In this document: piece by piece, positions 17,764 through 27,031 of the stretch
Position numbering within the stretch: the stretch's first letter is position 1
Layout: every line of letters starts with the position of its first letter
Assembly: GCA_965203855.1 (NCBI GenBank)
Contig: CBDBDN010000005.1
Coordinates: 806,001-870,000, forward strand
Direction of reading: 5' to 3'
DNA from: Bin87 sp965203855
Lineage (GTDB): Bacteria; Chloroflexota; Dehalococcoidia; Lucifugimonadales; UBA3495
DNA: 64,000 nucleotides
The notes under the pieces: generated by a model
Seen by the model: only the letters and a program-made list of their open reading frames with translations
Told to the model about the DNA's origin: nothing
The model's database searches: none
Position numbers and translations under genes: made by a program

Positions 17764-17840
17764 CCGCAGCGGTAAAATCCGCTACGATAACCGCTCTGCA
17801 TCTCGGCCTCACACAATCACCACAAGGAGGAACCGCCACA

Positions 17841-19025
17841 ATGATTACCAAGTTTGGCAGCCTTTGGGCCGGCAATGTCGATATGGACGGACTCGGCTAC
17901 CAGGGCACTCCCGCCAACGACCGCTGGCTCCCTGATGAGGAGCTCGGCGGCGGCGCAATCAAGAAAGCCGAGGAGATCGCCGTTGCTATGGATCGCCTCG
18001 GCTATGACACTTTCTGGTCGGCGGAGCATCACTTTCAGCGGGAAGGCTACGAATGCATTCCCAACCTGCTGATGCTGTGGGTGCATCTGGCGCATCTGAC
18101 CAAGCAGCTGCGTTTCGGCTGCGGCTTCAACATCAACCCGATGTGGAATCCGCTCCGGCTGGCCGAGGACTATGCTACCGCCGACTGGCTTACCGACGGG
18201 CGGGTGCGCTTCGGCGTCGGGCGCGGCTACCATACCCGCGAGGTTGAGGTGTTCGGCGCCCCGATTATGGATCAGAACGCCAACCGCGAGCTCTTTGAGG
18301 AGCAGGTGGAAGTCATCTGGAAAGCGTTCAACCAGCGCAGTTTCGCCCATCACGGCAAGCATTACGACATTCCGCCCAATGTTCCCTACCGGGGCTACGA
18401 TTTGGAGGAGATTACCCTCGTACCGCGCCCCAAGCACGAAGTGGAATGGTGGCAGCCGGTAGTGTCCGCCAGCGACCGCGCCATCAACTTTATGGCGAAG
18501 TGGGGCATCAAGGGAATTATTGGTGGCGGCGCGGCCACCGGCGGCGCCAGCGATGATGTCATCAAGCGATGGCAGTCCATCCACGCCAAACACGGCAAGG
18601 AATGGGAGCTGGGCGAGGGCCTCATCGTGGGCTACTCGGTGCAGATTGCCAATTCCGAAAAAGAGGCGATGGACCAGGCGCGCTACTGGATGGAGGAACG
18701 GGTCAAGATGTTCGGGCCGCTGGGTTTCATCGCCGGCCTGAGCCAGGAGCAGCTGGACGCGCTCAACGCCTTTGGCCGACCGGTGCCGCAGGGCCTCAAG
18801 ATGCCGGCCATCGAGGAAGCGGTGGCCGCCGGGCAGTATCTGGTCGGCCCGCCCGACCGCATTACCGAGCAGCTGATGGACATCCAGGAACGCTATCCCG
18901 GCTTGGCGGAAATCAACATCGGCGTAACCAATATGGGAATGCCCACCAGCGCCTCAATGGAGCAGCTGGAATGGTTCGCCCAGGATGTGATGCCGCATTT
19001 TGCCGGACAAGGCGGCGGCAAGTAG
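17841..19025 (+). CDS. LLM-class flavin-dependent oxidoreductase
   Basis: A 394-residue luciferase-like monooxygenase (TIM barrel) using FMN or F420. Typical segments are the early FWSAEHHFQREGYECIPN block, LRFGCGFNINPMWNPLRLAEDYATADWLTDGRVRFGVGRGYHTRE, and the C-terminal VGPPDRITEQL plus GLAEINIGVTNMGMP. A strong site (AAGGAGG) lies ahead of the ATG. Such genes are strongly expanded in SAR202-type Chloroflexota, where they are thought to attack recalcitrant organics. The specific substrate cannot be read from sequence. Confidence 0.93.
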   Translation: MITKFGSLWAGNVDMDGLGYQGTPANDRWLPDEELGGGAIKKAEEIAVAMDRLGYDTFWSAEHHFQREGYECIPNLLMLWVHLAHLTKQLRFGCGFNINPMWNPLRLAEDYATADWLTDGRVRFGVGRGYHTREVEVFGAPIMDQNANRELFEEQVEVIWKAFNQRSFAHHGKHYDIPPNVPYRGYDLEEITLVPRPKHEVEWWQPVVSASDRAINFMAKWGIKGIIGGGAATGGASDDVIKRWQSIHAKHGKEWELGEGLIVGYSVQIANSEKEAMDQARYWMEERVKMFGPLGFIAGLSQEQLDALNAFGRPVPQGLKMPAIEEAVAAGQYLVGPPDRITEQLMDIQERYPGLAEINIGVTNMGMPTSASMEQLEWFAQDVMPHFAGQGGGK

Positions 19026-19047
19026 GCCCGGCAACGGACACGAAGTA

Positions 19048-19075
19048 GGGCCGGCAAACGGTGCGTTGCCGGCCC
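19048..19075 (+). terminator. Hairpin terminator after LLM oxidoreductase
   Basis: A perfect 10-bp stem GGGCCGGCAA / TTGCCGGCCC with an 8-base loop lies 23 bases past the stop codon. There is no T-run directly after it, so termination strength is uncertain. Confidence 0.65.
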
Positions 19076-19171
19076 GATATAAGGTTTCGGAGATGCGCTT
19101 TTTCGTATGGACGCATCCGATGCCGGCAACGTATCCGCAAGAGGGATGAAAGGGGCTGACGCCGCTGGGAG

Positions 19172-19879
19172 CTAGTCTTGTTTCTGCAATAGAATGCCTT
19201 TGCTGCCTATTTGGCGGTATGACAGATTGTGCTCCTCAATAAACTCGGTAACCGCCGGCAATGCGCCCGGCCATCTACTGTCTGCATCGCAGTCGTCAAT
19301 CAGAATAGCGCCGCCCGGTATGATATGCGGCCATATGTTGGCCAATGATACTTTGGTGGGCAGGTACAAATCTACGTCCAGAAGGGCTACGGCAATGGGC
19401 CCAACCGCTTCCCAATCCACTTGCGCGCAGTCTTGCGCTATGATTTTAAAGTTATCATAGCCAAGACGCCACCAGTGTTTTGCAATGCGCTCGGGAGAAT
19501 AGTTCTTGTTACGGGGCAGATCGCGTTTCGTCTTGCCATAATGCCGGATTTCATACGATATTGACTCATCTGTAAAGCCTTTGAACGTATCAATGAACAG
19601 CGCGGTGGTTGGATTTGCCGTTCTGCGTAGGTGCTCAAGCAAAAAGATTGATGTATAGCCCCGGCCAATGCCAATTTCGCAAATTACCGCTCTTTTCCCG
19701 GTGAACTGCGGGGGGGGGGGCGTCAGGCAGTCGATTAGATGCGTCAGGCAAGCCAACTGGGCCGGCTCGATGCCGAACCGGTATTTGGGCAGCAGAGGCG
19801 CAGCCAGCGATAGCGGCAAACGGTAAATCAGCCACGGGACAACGAACCGCATGATAATGTGTTTCACATACGCTTGCAT
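19172..19879 (-). CDS. Class I SAM methyltransferase, TylF/MacA type
   Basis: A 235-residue protein. SAM-binding motif I is ICEIGIGRGYTSIFLLEHL. Downstream come LFIDTFKGFTDES, ALLDVDLYLPTKVSL and GGAILIDDCDADSRWPGA, the metal-binding acidic block of TylF/macrocin O-methyltransferases, which methylate sugar hydroxyls in antibiotics and glycans. The N-terminus is hydrophobic (IIMRFVVPWLIYRLPLSLAAPLL), suggesting membrane association. An 11-base homopolymer codes for four prolines just before motif I. It stands alone between two plus-strand genes. Confidence 0.82.
   Translation of the reverse strand: MQAYVKHIIMRFVVPWLIYRLPLSLAAPLLPKYRFGIEPAQLACLTHLIDCLTPPPPQFTGKRAVICEIGIGRGYTSIFLLEHLRRTANPTTALFIDTFKGFTDESISYEIRHYGKTKRDLPRNKNYSPERIAKHWWRLGYDNFKIIAQDCAQVDWEAVGPIAVALLDVDLYLPTKVSLANIWPHIIPGGAILIDDCDADSRWPGALPAVTEFIEEHNLSYRQIGSKGILLQKQD
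19710..19720. repeat. 11-bp poly-G/C tract in methyltransferase gene
   Basis: Eleven consecutive G on the plus strand (C on the coding strand) encode Pro-Pro-Pro-Pro upstream of the SAM-binding motif. As at 8792-8804, the frame is open as read, and a one-base slip would truncate the protein before its catalytic domain. Confidence 0.8.
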
Positions 19880-20141
19880 ATTAGATTCCTGTACAGCACA
19901 GGGTAAAGCGAAAATTGCGACCCTATCCTGACACCGTTATTCTGGTACAATTACAATACGCTACACCGTGGCTGCCGTCAAGTGAATATCGGCTGCCCGG
20001 CGTCAAGCCGTCGCTGTCTCTTGGTCTTGCGTACTTGATACCAAGCCGGCATATTTACCTTTCGCTATATTGGATCTTGCCGACCAAGCGGGAAGTTTTT
20101 CCGAATGCGTCCAAGTAACATACTTGGGGCAGGAGTTTCTG

Positions 20142-21917
20142 ATGGCTACGATGTTACCCGATACCATCCCTCCGGGCGCGCCGCCGTCGGAGCAACTGGC
20201 GTTCCGGCTGCTGCGCGATGACCCGGCTACCGATGGCTGGGTGGTTATCCATTCGTCCGGCCATGCGTCGTCCGGCCATGCGGTGGATACCGGGCGGCCG
20301 CGCGAGATTGACTTTCTAGCCATCATCCCCAACTACGGCATACTCTGCGTTGAAGTTAAGGGCGGCGGCTTTCGGGTTGAGGACGGCCAATGGTATGCGT
20401 TGCATTCCGGCGCGCCGGTAGAGTCGCCCGTCCGCCAGGCGGAGGCGGCGATGTTCGCCCTCAAAAACGAACTGGAGCGGGAGTTTGGCCCACAGTCGGC
20501 GTTAGCCCAAACGCCGCTGGAATGCGCCGTAGTGTTCACCGATGCTAATTGGCCGGACGGCATACGCCGTCCCACACGGCGGATCATTGACCATGCCGAC
20601 CTCGAATCGGGCCGTTCTTTGGGGCAACAGCTGCAAGCGGTGGCCTTGGGACTACGCCCCGCCGCCGGCCGACGGGCGTCGGCGCCGCCAACTACCGCCG
20701 CCAGGGCCGATGCGCTGCGCCGGTATCTGGCGCCGGATTTCACTGTGGATCTGGTGGCCGCCGTCGGCCCGCAGCTGGACATTATTGACGAACAGCTGAT
20801 TCGTCTTACTGAGGAGCAGTACGCGGCCCTTGACTTGGCCCGTGATAATAATCGCTGCCTGTTTCGCGGCGCGGCCGGCACCGGTAAGACGATGCTGGCA
20901 TTGGAATGCGCGCGCCGCGCTGCCGCTGCCGGCCAGCGCGTCGGGCTGCTCTGCTACAACCTGCTGCTGGGGAACTGGCTGCGCGAACAGGCCGGGAATC
21001 CGGGCAACCTGTCCGCCGGCGCTTTCTGGCAGCAGATCCGCCCCGTCATCGTCAGCAGCCCCGTCGGCCGCGATTTTGAGAGCGCAGAGTCCGGCGGCGT
21101 CAGTGAACAGGAGTTGTACGAACAGGTTTATCCCGAATTCGCCCGGCGGGCCTTGCAACGCAGCGGGCCGCAGTTTGACACGCTGATAGTGGACGAGGCG
21201 CAGGATTTGTGCCAGCCGCCGTATCTGGAAATCTTTGACCTAGCGCTAACCAATGGGCTGAGTCGGGGCCGCTGGGCAATGTTCGGCGATTTCAGCAACC
21301 AGGCGATTTATTTGAGCAACGCCGCCGACCCGGAGGGGGCTTTGCAGGAATACTGCGCGCATCCGGCGCGGCGCAGCCTGTACATCAACTGCCGCAACAC
21401 GCCGCCCATCGCACGGGATACGGCGCGCGTGGCCGGTTTTGCGCTGCCGGAAACCCGACTGCCGGAGCAGTCCGCCCCGCGTCCGCAATACCAGTATTGG
21501 GGGGACGCCGCCGAGTTGTGCCAGTTGCTGGACGAGGAAGTGCATCGGCTGCTGGCGGAGGATGTACGCATCGGCGAAATCGTAGTTCTGGCAACAGGCC
21601 GTCTGGTCAACACCGGCCTGGATACGGAACGCACCTACGGCTCTTATCCCCTGGCCGACTACTCGCGCGGGCAGCGACTTAACCCGCCCGCTGACAATGA
21701 TGGTGATGATAACGCAGCGGCGGCGCACCTGAAGTTCTGCACCGTGCAGTCGTTTAAAGGCATGGAAAGCAATGTAGTCATTCTGATACTGGACCGCCTG
21801 GATCGTCTTTCCGATGGGCCAAACGCCTATATTGGAATGAGCCGGGCGCGGGGCGCGCTGACGGCGCTGGTCGCCGCCGGGCTGCGGGGTGAAGTGGAAA
21901 GGCGGCTGGGGGGATAG
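20142..21917 (+). CDS. NERD nuclease-domain UvrD-like helicase
   Basis: A 591-residue protein. The N-terminal NERD domain (residues about 15-140) has EIDFLAIIPNYGILCVEVKGG, with the E-x-K nuclease pair. A superfamily 1 helicase core follows: Walker A FRGAAGTGKTMLALECAR, Walker B LIVDEAQDLCQP, later FCTVQSFKGMESNVVILI and AYIGMSRARGALT. I start at the ATG at 20142 because CAGGAG precedes it closely. NERD-helicases are thought to act in DNA repair or defence. The 3' end abuts a truncated HsdR fragment on the other strand. Confidence 0.9.
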   Translation: MATMLPDTIPPGAPPSEQLAFRLLRDDPATDGWVVIHSSGHASSGHAVDTGRPREIDFLAIIPNYGILCVEVKGGGFRVEDGQWYALHSGAPVESPVRQAEAAMFALKNELEREFGPQSALAQTPLECAVVFTDANWPDGIRRPTRRIIDHADLESGRSLGQQLQAVALGLRPAAGRRASAPPTTAARADALRRYLAPDFTVDLVAAVGPQLDIIDEQLIRLTEEQYAALDLARDNNRCLFRGAAGTGKTMLALECARRAAAAGQRVGLLCYNLLLGNWLREQAGNPGNLSAGAFWQQIRPVIVSSPVGRDFESAESGGVSEQELYEQVYPEFARRALQRSGPQFDTLIVDEAQDLCQPPYLEIFDLALTNGLSRGRWAMFGDFSNQAIYLSNAADPEGALQEYCAHPARRSLYINCRNTPPIARDTARVAGFALPETRLPEQSAPRPQYQYWGDAAELCQLLDEEVHRLLAEDVRIGEIVVLATGRLVNTGLDTERTYGSYPLADYSRGQRLNPPADNDGDDNAAAAHLKFCTVQSFKGMESNVVILILDRLDRLSDGPNAYIGMSRARGALTALVAAGLRGEVERRLGG

Positions 21918-22165
21918 CCATAGTAGCGCAGCAGGCGGGCGGCGTAGAGCTGGCGGACGACTTCCTCCGGGGTAAGGCGGATTTCCCGGTCGCGGACAAT
22001 GCAGCGGGCGTAAGCGGCGCCGCTGCTGCTGCCGGCGCTGTCCGCACCGGCGGTTTTGCGGTAGGCGCGTTCCCGCAGGTCGGCGATGTCGGCGGCGTCA
22101 AACAGCGACAGGCGATAAGCGCTGTCGCGGAGCACGGATTGCAGGATGTCGGTGGGTTGGGCCAT
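21911..22165 (-). pseudogene. Truncated type I restriction HsdR-like N-terminus
   Basis: From the ATG at 22165 the minus strand encodes about 80 residues: IVRDREIRLTPEEVVRQLYAARLLRYYGYPPSRL. This matches the start of HSDR_N-type restriction subunits, where 'EE.VRQ.....L...YGYP' is the hallmark. Similarity ends at about 21915, exactly where the helicase gene on the plus strand ends. The open frame continues only as an antisense reading of that gene. The rest of the restriction gene is gone, so this is a deletion or insertion scar. Confidence 0.7.
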
Positions 22166-22297
22166 AGCGAGCGGGGGTATATTTACCATAACGGCGGCAG
22201 AGGCGCAAATGGCGGGGCCAGCGTTGCGACAGCCCACCCCGTCATTCCAACCCTCGCCCCGTCATTTCAACCCTCGCCCCGTCATTCCAACCCCTCC

Positions 22298-22391
22298 CGT
22301 CATTCCGGCACAAGCCGGAATCTATGTTTGCCGTTTCCATTACCGTAGTAGCGGATTATGACGCTGGATTCCGGCTTGCGCCGGAATGACG
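22298..22391. repeat. REP/BIME-like palindromic repeat, copy 2 (full)
   Basis: A 94-bp copy of the dispersed palindrome. It is flanked on the left by three short repeats of the CCCGTCATTYCAACCC type and on the right by three ATGACGGTTGRGGTG-type repeats, so the whole 22240-22440 stretch between the HsdR scar and the MBL gene is repetitive. Confidence 0.87.
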
Positions 22392-22452
22392 GTTGAGGTG
22401 GTGATGACGGTTGAGGTGGTAATGACGGTTGGGGAAAGGGCTGCACCGCGCG

Positions 22453-23289
22453 CTAGATGGCCTGCCAGTAGCGTTTGCCTTGCAGCGTTACGATTTTTCC
22501 GAAACCGGGCGCGGGCAGATGCACGGCGGCTACCGGGATGCCCTCGCTTGCCAGCCGATCCAGCACCTCTTTGCGCGTGGCAACAGCCTGGTCGGGGATG
22601 ATGTCGGCGCGGGACGCCCAGTCGGTTTGCTGGATTTGCGCCGTGTTGTGCAGCACATCGCCCAGGATGAGGCCGCGCGCGCCGCCGGAGTTAATCATAA
22701 TGCTCATATGGCCGGGCGTATGGCCCGGCGTGGGCAGCGTAGTGAGCTCGTCGGTGATGCTGTACTCGCCTTCCATCCATTCCACCAGGCCCATTTCGGC
22801 CAGCGGCCAGACGCAGTCGGGCGCATTGGGGAAGCGGTCAGGCTGCAACGCCGGGTCGTGGGTTGCCGCGTAGTCGGCTTTGCTGAAGTAGTAGCGCGCG
22901 TTGGGGAAAGTGGGCCGGAGCGCGCCGGCGTCATCGCGGACGGTGTTCCAGCCTACATGGTCGCGGTGCAGATGCGTCATCACGACGGCGTCAATGTCGT
23001 TGGGAGATACGCCGTTGCGGGCCAGGTCGCCCAGCAGTTCGCCCCAGGGCGTCTCCGGGGTTGGCTTGGCGCCCAGCCCGGTGTCAACGGCGATAGTCTT
23101 GCCTGCGGAGCGCACCAGGAAGCAGGCCAGGTTGAAACTGACCTTGCGCTCCGGCGTCAGATGGTCGTGAAACGGTTCCCACTGCGCGGCGGGGATGTCC
23201 GGGAAAAAGTTGCAGATGTCGAACTCCAGGAGGCCGTCCGACAGGGAAGCGATTTCAACATTGCCGATTGCAAGTTTGGCGGCGGTCAT
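22453..23289 (-). CDS. Metallo-beta-lactamase-fold hydrolase
   Basis: A 278-residue MBL-fold protein. The zinc motif THLHRDHVG is complete, with further ligands in PTPGHTPGHMSI, LILGDVLH and the late AVHLPAPGFG. The layout (GLLEFDICNFFPD start, IAVDTGLGAKPTPETPWGELLGDLARNGVSPNDIDAVVMTH) is that of quorum-quenching-lactonase or thiolesterase-like MBL proteins. A secreted form is unlikely because there is no signal peptide. The substrate is unknown. Confidence 0.9.
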   Translation of the reverse strand: MTAAKLAIGNVEIASLSDGLLEFDICNFFPDIPAAQWEPFHDHLTPERKVSFNLACFLVRSAGKTIAVDTGLGAKPTPETPWGELLGDLARNGVSPNDIDAVVMTHLHRDHVGWNTVRDDAGALRPTFPNARYYFSKADYAATHDPALQPDRFPNAPDCVWPLAEMGLVEWMEGEYSITDELTTLPTPGHTPGHMSIMINSGGARGLILGDVLHNTAQIQQTDWASRADIIPDQAVATRKEVLDRLASEGIPVAAVHLPAPGFGKIVTLQGKRYWQAI

Positions 23290-23517
23290 AATTCCGTTCC
23301 TCCCGTGTGTTGGGGCGATGCCCTAGGGCGGTGCGATTAGGCGATGCGCTGGGCCTGGCTGGGGACAGGATAGCGTATTCTATCATTTATGCCGCTTGGC
23401 GATACTCCGGCCGGGGCATCCCCGCCGCAATCGGGTTAGGTTAGAATAGACCGCGCAATCAGGCAGTCGGCTCCGGCCGGCGCATCAGATTAGAGCAAAG
23501 AGGCAGCAGGGGATACG

Positions 23518-23967
23518 ATGGGCGCATACACTACATCGCAGCTGTTGAGCCGGCTGGCGGCGCTGCTGCTGGGGCTGCTGGGCGGCCTGTGCCAGCTGGT
23601 CTGGTCGCACGTCATCGGGATGAACTGCGACCCTACGCAGCTGGGCGAATATGTGATGATTTTCCAGTGTCCAAGCTGGACGGAGCTTTTCCTGCGGTTT
23701 CCGGCAGCGGCGGCGCCGGCGCTGGAAAGCGTGGCATTGGCGGCGGGCATTGCCGGCCTGCTGGCCGGCGGCGGCGCAGTATGGCGTCCCCGCTGGTCGG
23801 CGCTGCTGTTCACCGCGCTGGCGGCGGTGAACCTGGCGCTGGTCGCCGGAGCCGTCGTCAGCGCCGGAGAGGGGCAGGGCCTGGCCGCCGGGTTGGGTAT
23901 CCTGGCAATAGTCATACCGCTGGCCGCCGCCGCCATCGCCTGGCGCTGGGGGGAGTATCGGGGGTAG
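23518..23967 (+). CDS. Hypothetical four-helix membrane protein
   Basis: A 149-residue protein with four hydrophobic segments (about residues 8-28, 66-88, 94-116 and 120-141). A short hydrophilic loop in between contains two Cys (NCDPTQ and FQCPSW). No family recognised. It lies alone between a minus-strand MBL gene and the methyltransferase gene, with a purine-rich AGAGGCAGCAGGGG stretch just upstream of the ATG. Confidence 0.65.
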   Translation: MGAYTTSQLLSRLAALLLGLLGGLCQLVWSHVIGMNCDPTQLGEYVMIFQCPSWTELFLRFPAAAAPALESVALAAGIAGLLAGGGAVWRPRWSALLFTALAAVNLALVAGAVVSAGEGQGLAAGLGILAIVIPLAAAAIAWRWGEYRG

Positions 23968-24099
23968 GGGAATACGGCTGTTGGCGGCCGACGGCCGCCG
24001 CAAATTGTCCACTGACGCCGGGACGGTTGACATTCGATGCCGGCATACTTTATCCATTATCTTGGATTTCACCAGCCAGGATTACACTGAATCGTTGGG

Positions 24100-27000
24100 A
24101 TGGGCATTGCTATGGCTATGGACGAAAAGACGCTCAACGGTTTTATCGCGCAGGCGATGGAACGGCAGTCTCCGCGCGGTTACCAAATGCAAGTTGAGCA
24201 GCACGGGCAGGCGCGGCTGGGCCATACCAGCCCCGACATCGTAGTGCAAATGCCCTACGGCTTGCGTACTATCGTGGAAACCGAGTACGACGCCCCGGCT
24301 CTCGGCGACGCCAAGACCCGGCTGGGCTACGAATTCATCAACTACGCGCTGCCGATGAAAAGCGTCCTCGCCGTCGGCATACCCCGTCATCTTGGCGATT
24401 TGGGGTTTGTCGACCTGGACCGGGAATTGATGAGCGACAATCCCCAATTCCTGATGCAGGTAGTAACGGGCAAGTCGGAAAACGACCCGGACATCCACAT
24501 TATGCCGGCGCAGCCCGTCCCGGTGTCGGTGCGAGATTTGGTGCAGTACGCCTGGCTGGCCGCCATTCCCGAGGCTTACGCCGCTGCGGTGATTGACGAA
24601 GTGGTAAGCAAACTCAAAACCGCCCAAAACGAACTTTCGCAGCGGCTGCGTATGACCACCGCGTTATCGCAGAGCCGGCTGCTGGACCGCTACGGCAACC
24701 ACGACAGCGACAGCGGGATGGACGGCGTGGCCGGCAATGTGGTCGGCACCCTGGCCAGTATGGTGCAGCTGCATATCAACCTGAGGCGGTGGGGCAATTT
24801 GGATTATGCGCGGGACATCGCCGACCCGGAACTTTGGCAGATCGTTGAACCGCGCTTTGCCATACCCAGTTTCATTGCCCGCGAATGGCGCAAGATTGAG
24901 GCGGTGGACTATATGCCGCTGTCCACCATCGCCGCCGCAATGCTGGAGGACTCTGATCTTGGCCCATTCACCGGGAGCACTCTGTGGCTGATACACAATG
25001 CGATGGCGCTCTACCTGCAAACCGGCATCGGAGTCACTACTAATGTGGCGGCCGAAATCTGGCAGTCGCTAATACCCGACCGCGACCAGCGCGCCGCCTA
25101 CTACACCAAGCCTGCCGTAGCCGAACTGCTGGCTAACTTGACTACCGCCCGTTTGTCCAAGCCGGCCGAGGCTCGCTATAACGAAGTGTGCGCCGGCACC
25201 GGCACCCTGGCGCGGGCCACCGAGGAAAATATCCGCTTTCGCCACTACGCCAACCCGGACAATGGCAAAGACAGCATTCACGCCCGGCGAATTGAACGCT
25301 GTATTCAGCTTACCGACATCAACCCGCAGTCCGTATCGGTGGCCACCGCCAATATGGCCTCGCTGGAGCCGGAAACCGGTTTCGCGTCCAGCTCCATATT
25401 CGCCATTACCGCCGCCGGCGGCTCGCTCAACTTTCTCACGCGCGAGGGCGTGGCAGGTATGGAAGGCGAACTGGTCGGGCGCAATGGGGCGCAAAGCGAA
25501 ATGCTGGTGATTGACCCGCGCACCGTGGGCATCATTTGCAACAACGACCCCTACTTTCGTCCGCGCGGCGGGGCGAAAAGCCCGATTGACAGCAAAGCGA
25601 TGGCAGCGTACCGCCGCCACGCCAACCGGCGGGTTAAAGATGTCGCTAACGGGCAAGCCGGCCTGGCCACTTTTATGCACGTCATTGAGCACGAAATGCT
25701 GGGCAAGGGCTGTCCGCACGGCAAAGTTCTGCCGCTGACCGCCGCCCATGCCGAAACTTATACCGGCTTTCGCCGGAACATTGAGAACGAATACTGCGAT
25801 GTTATCGCCATCAGTACGGCGTCCGGCGATGGGGCGTCAATGTCCGCCGATACCGGCATCCAGGAAATGCTGCTGGTTGGCACCAAGCATAAGCCGCCCA
25901 ACGGCAGCAAGAACGGGGGGCAATACGGCGACCGCGCCGTTACCTGCGTCAATCTGAACACCACTTTTGAGAACAGGTTGCAAGCCAAGATGTTCGCCGA
26001 CGCCATTCGGCGCGCCGTAGCCGCCAGCGAGTTGTCCGGCGAGACGTCCGGGGATATAAATGTCGGCGGAGTCGTCGGCACTTACTACCGGATGACCGGC
26101 TTGGGCGAGGGCAAACCTTGGTCGGCGGTGGGCATCAGCGGCAATTATGCGGTGCTGACCAACCATGTTACGCAAGGCAGCGCCTGGGACCCGGCTACGG
26201 GCCGGATTGTAAAGTTTGCGCTGCCGATGACCACCGCAAGTGGTGTGTCGGCCAAAGGCCCGACACACGACTTGCTGGGATGTCTCCCAGCAAGTCGTGA
26301 CCCTCGGGGCGCATTTATCATGCACCCGGCCCGGGAGGCCAAAAGCATCAACAATCCGTCGCTGTGGGAACTCCAGGCCGGCAGCCAAGTAACGATGACT
26401 TGCGTCCCGACGCACTACGGCGAACCGCGCGGCAATGTCGAGGCCGCGCGGAGAATGCTGCGAACCGTCGGCCATTTCCACTTGTCGCGTGGCCTCAGCA
26501 TGAGCGCCCAGAAAATCGCCGTCGCCTACACCGAGCAGGAATGTATGGGCGGCCGGTCGTGGACGACTATCACAGCTGCCCCGGGCGTTGCCGAGGCGAT
26601 GGCCATATTTCTCAACAGCACTTACGGCCTGCTCATCAGGATCGGATACGGACAGTCCACAATGCTGGGACGTTCCCCGATACAAGTCCGGGCGATTGAC
26701 AACCATCCTATCCCGGATTTTGCCCGCAACAGCAACGCTGGCCGGAAAGCGCGCCGGATTGCCGTTGAGAACTTTGACCGCCTGCGAAAACTGCCGCTGG
26801 AACGCATCAGTTTGAGCGCCCTTGACGCCAACCGCGCCGAAATTGACCGGGTGGTCACGCTGATGCTGGGCCTGGACTGGAACCCGGAGACCGAAAATAT
26901 GCTGGCAGCGTGGCGCCGGCTGATGTGCTTGCAACCGGGCGTCAACGCCAACAACAAAGAGACGCTGGCCACGCTGGCGGCGGCGGGAATTAGGGGGTAG
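24100..27000 (+). CDS. Type IIG-like restriction/DNA adenine methyltransferase, variant motif IV
   Basis: A 966-residue protein. Near the N-terminus, HTSPDIVVQMPYGLRTIVETEYD gives a PD-...-ExE pattern like a PD-(D/E)XK nuclease or DUF type fold (residues about 45-62). SAM motif I is NEVCAGTGTLAR near residue 363. Where gamma-class N6 methyltransferases have NPPY, this protein has NNDPYFRPRGG (residues 481-491), a Pro-to-Asp change in the catalytic tetrapeptide. A long target-recognition-like C-terminus follows. It is a candidate single-chain restriction-modification enzyme, perhaps altered in activity. ATGs at 24112 and 24118 are alternative starts. Confidence 0.75.
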   Translation: MGIAMAMDEKTLNGFIAQAMERQSPRGYQMQVEQHGQARLGHTSPDIVVQMPYGLRTIVETEYDAPALGDAKTRLGYEFINYALPMKSVLAVGIPRHLGDLGFVDLDRELMSDNPQFLMQVVTGKSENDPDIHIMPAQPVPVSVRDLVQYAWLAAIPEAYAAAVIDEVVSKLKTAQNELSQRLRMTTALSQSRLLDRYGNHDSDSGMDGVAGNVVGTLASMVQLHINLRRWGNLDYARDIADPELWQIVEPRFAIPSFIAREWRKIEAVDYMPLSTIAAAMLEDSDLGPFTGSTLWLIHNAMALYLQTGIGVTTNVAAEIWQSLIPDRDQRAAYYTKPAVAELLANLTTARLSKPAEARYNEVCAGTGTLARATEENIRFRHYANPDNGKDSIHARRIERCIQLTDINPQSVSVATANMASLEPETGFASSSIFAITAAGGSLNFLTREGVAGMEGELVGRNGAQSEMLVIDPRTVGIICNNDPYFRPRGGAKSPIDSKAMAAYRRHANRRVKDVANGQAGLATFMHVIEHEMLGKGCPHGKVLPLTAAHAETYTGFRRNIENEYCDVIAISTASGDGASMSADTGIQEMLLVGTKHKPPNGSKNGGQYGDRAVTCVNLNTTFENRLQAKMFADAIRRAVAASELSGETSGDINVGGVVGTYYRMTGLGEGKPWSAVGISGNYAVLTNHVTQGSAWDPATGRIVKFALPMTTASGVSAKGPTHDLLGCLPASRDPRGAFIMHPAREAKSINNPSLWELQAGSQVTMTCVPTHYGEPRGNVEAARRMLRTVGHFHLSRGLSMSAQKIAVAYTEQECMGGRSWTTITAAPGVAEAMAIFLNSTYGLLIRIGYGQSTMLGRSPIQVRAIDNHPIPDFARNSNAGRKARRIAVENFDRLRKLPLERISLSALDANRAEIDRVVTLMLGLDWNPETENMLAAWRRLMCLQPGVNANNKETLATLAAAGIRG
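26243..26299 (+). other. Two consecutive hairpins inside the methyltransferase gene
   Basis: GTGTGTCGG (26243) pairs with CCGACACAC (26260). Then CACGACTTGCTGGGA (26266) pairs perfectly over 15 bp with TCCCAGCAAGTCGTG (26285) around a 4-base loop. Both lie in frame within coding sequence and encode a stretch (SGVSAKGPTHDLLGCLPASR) that looks unrelated to the surrounding domain. Confidence 0.8.
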
Positions 27001-27031
27001 GGCAAGGCGGACGATGCCAACGCCAGACATT

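Noticed and set aside
22240..22440. A CRISPR array, because of repeated CCCGTCATTCC units
   Set aside because: Repeats are short and irregular with no constant spacer length, and they belong to the REP/BIME-like family. No cas genes are nearby.
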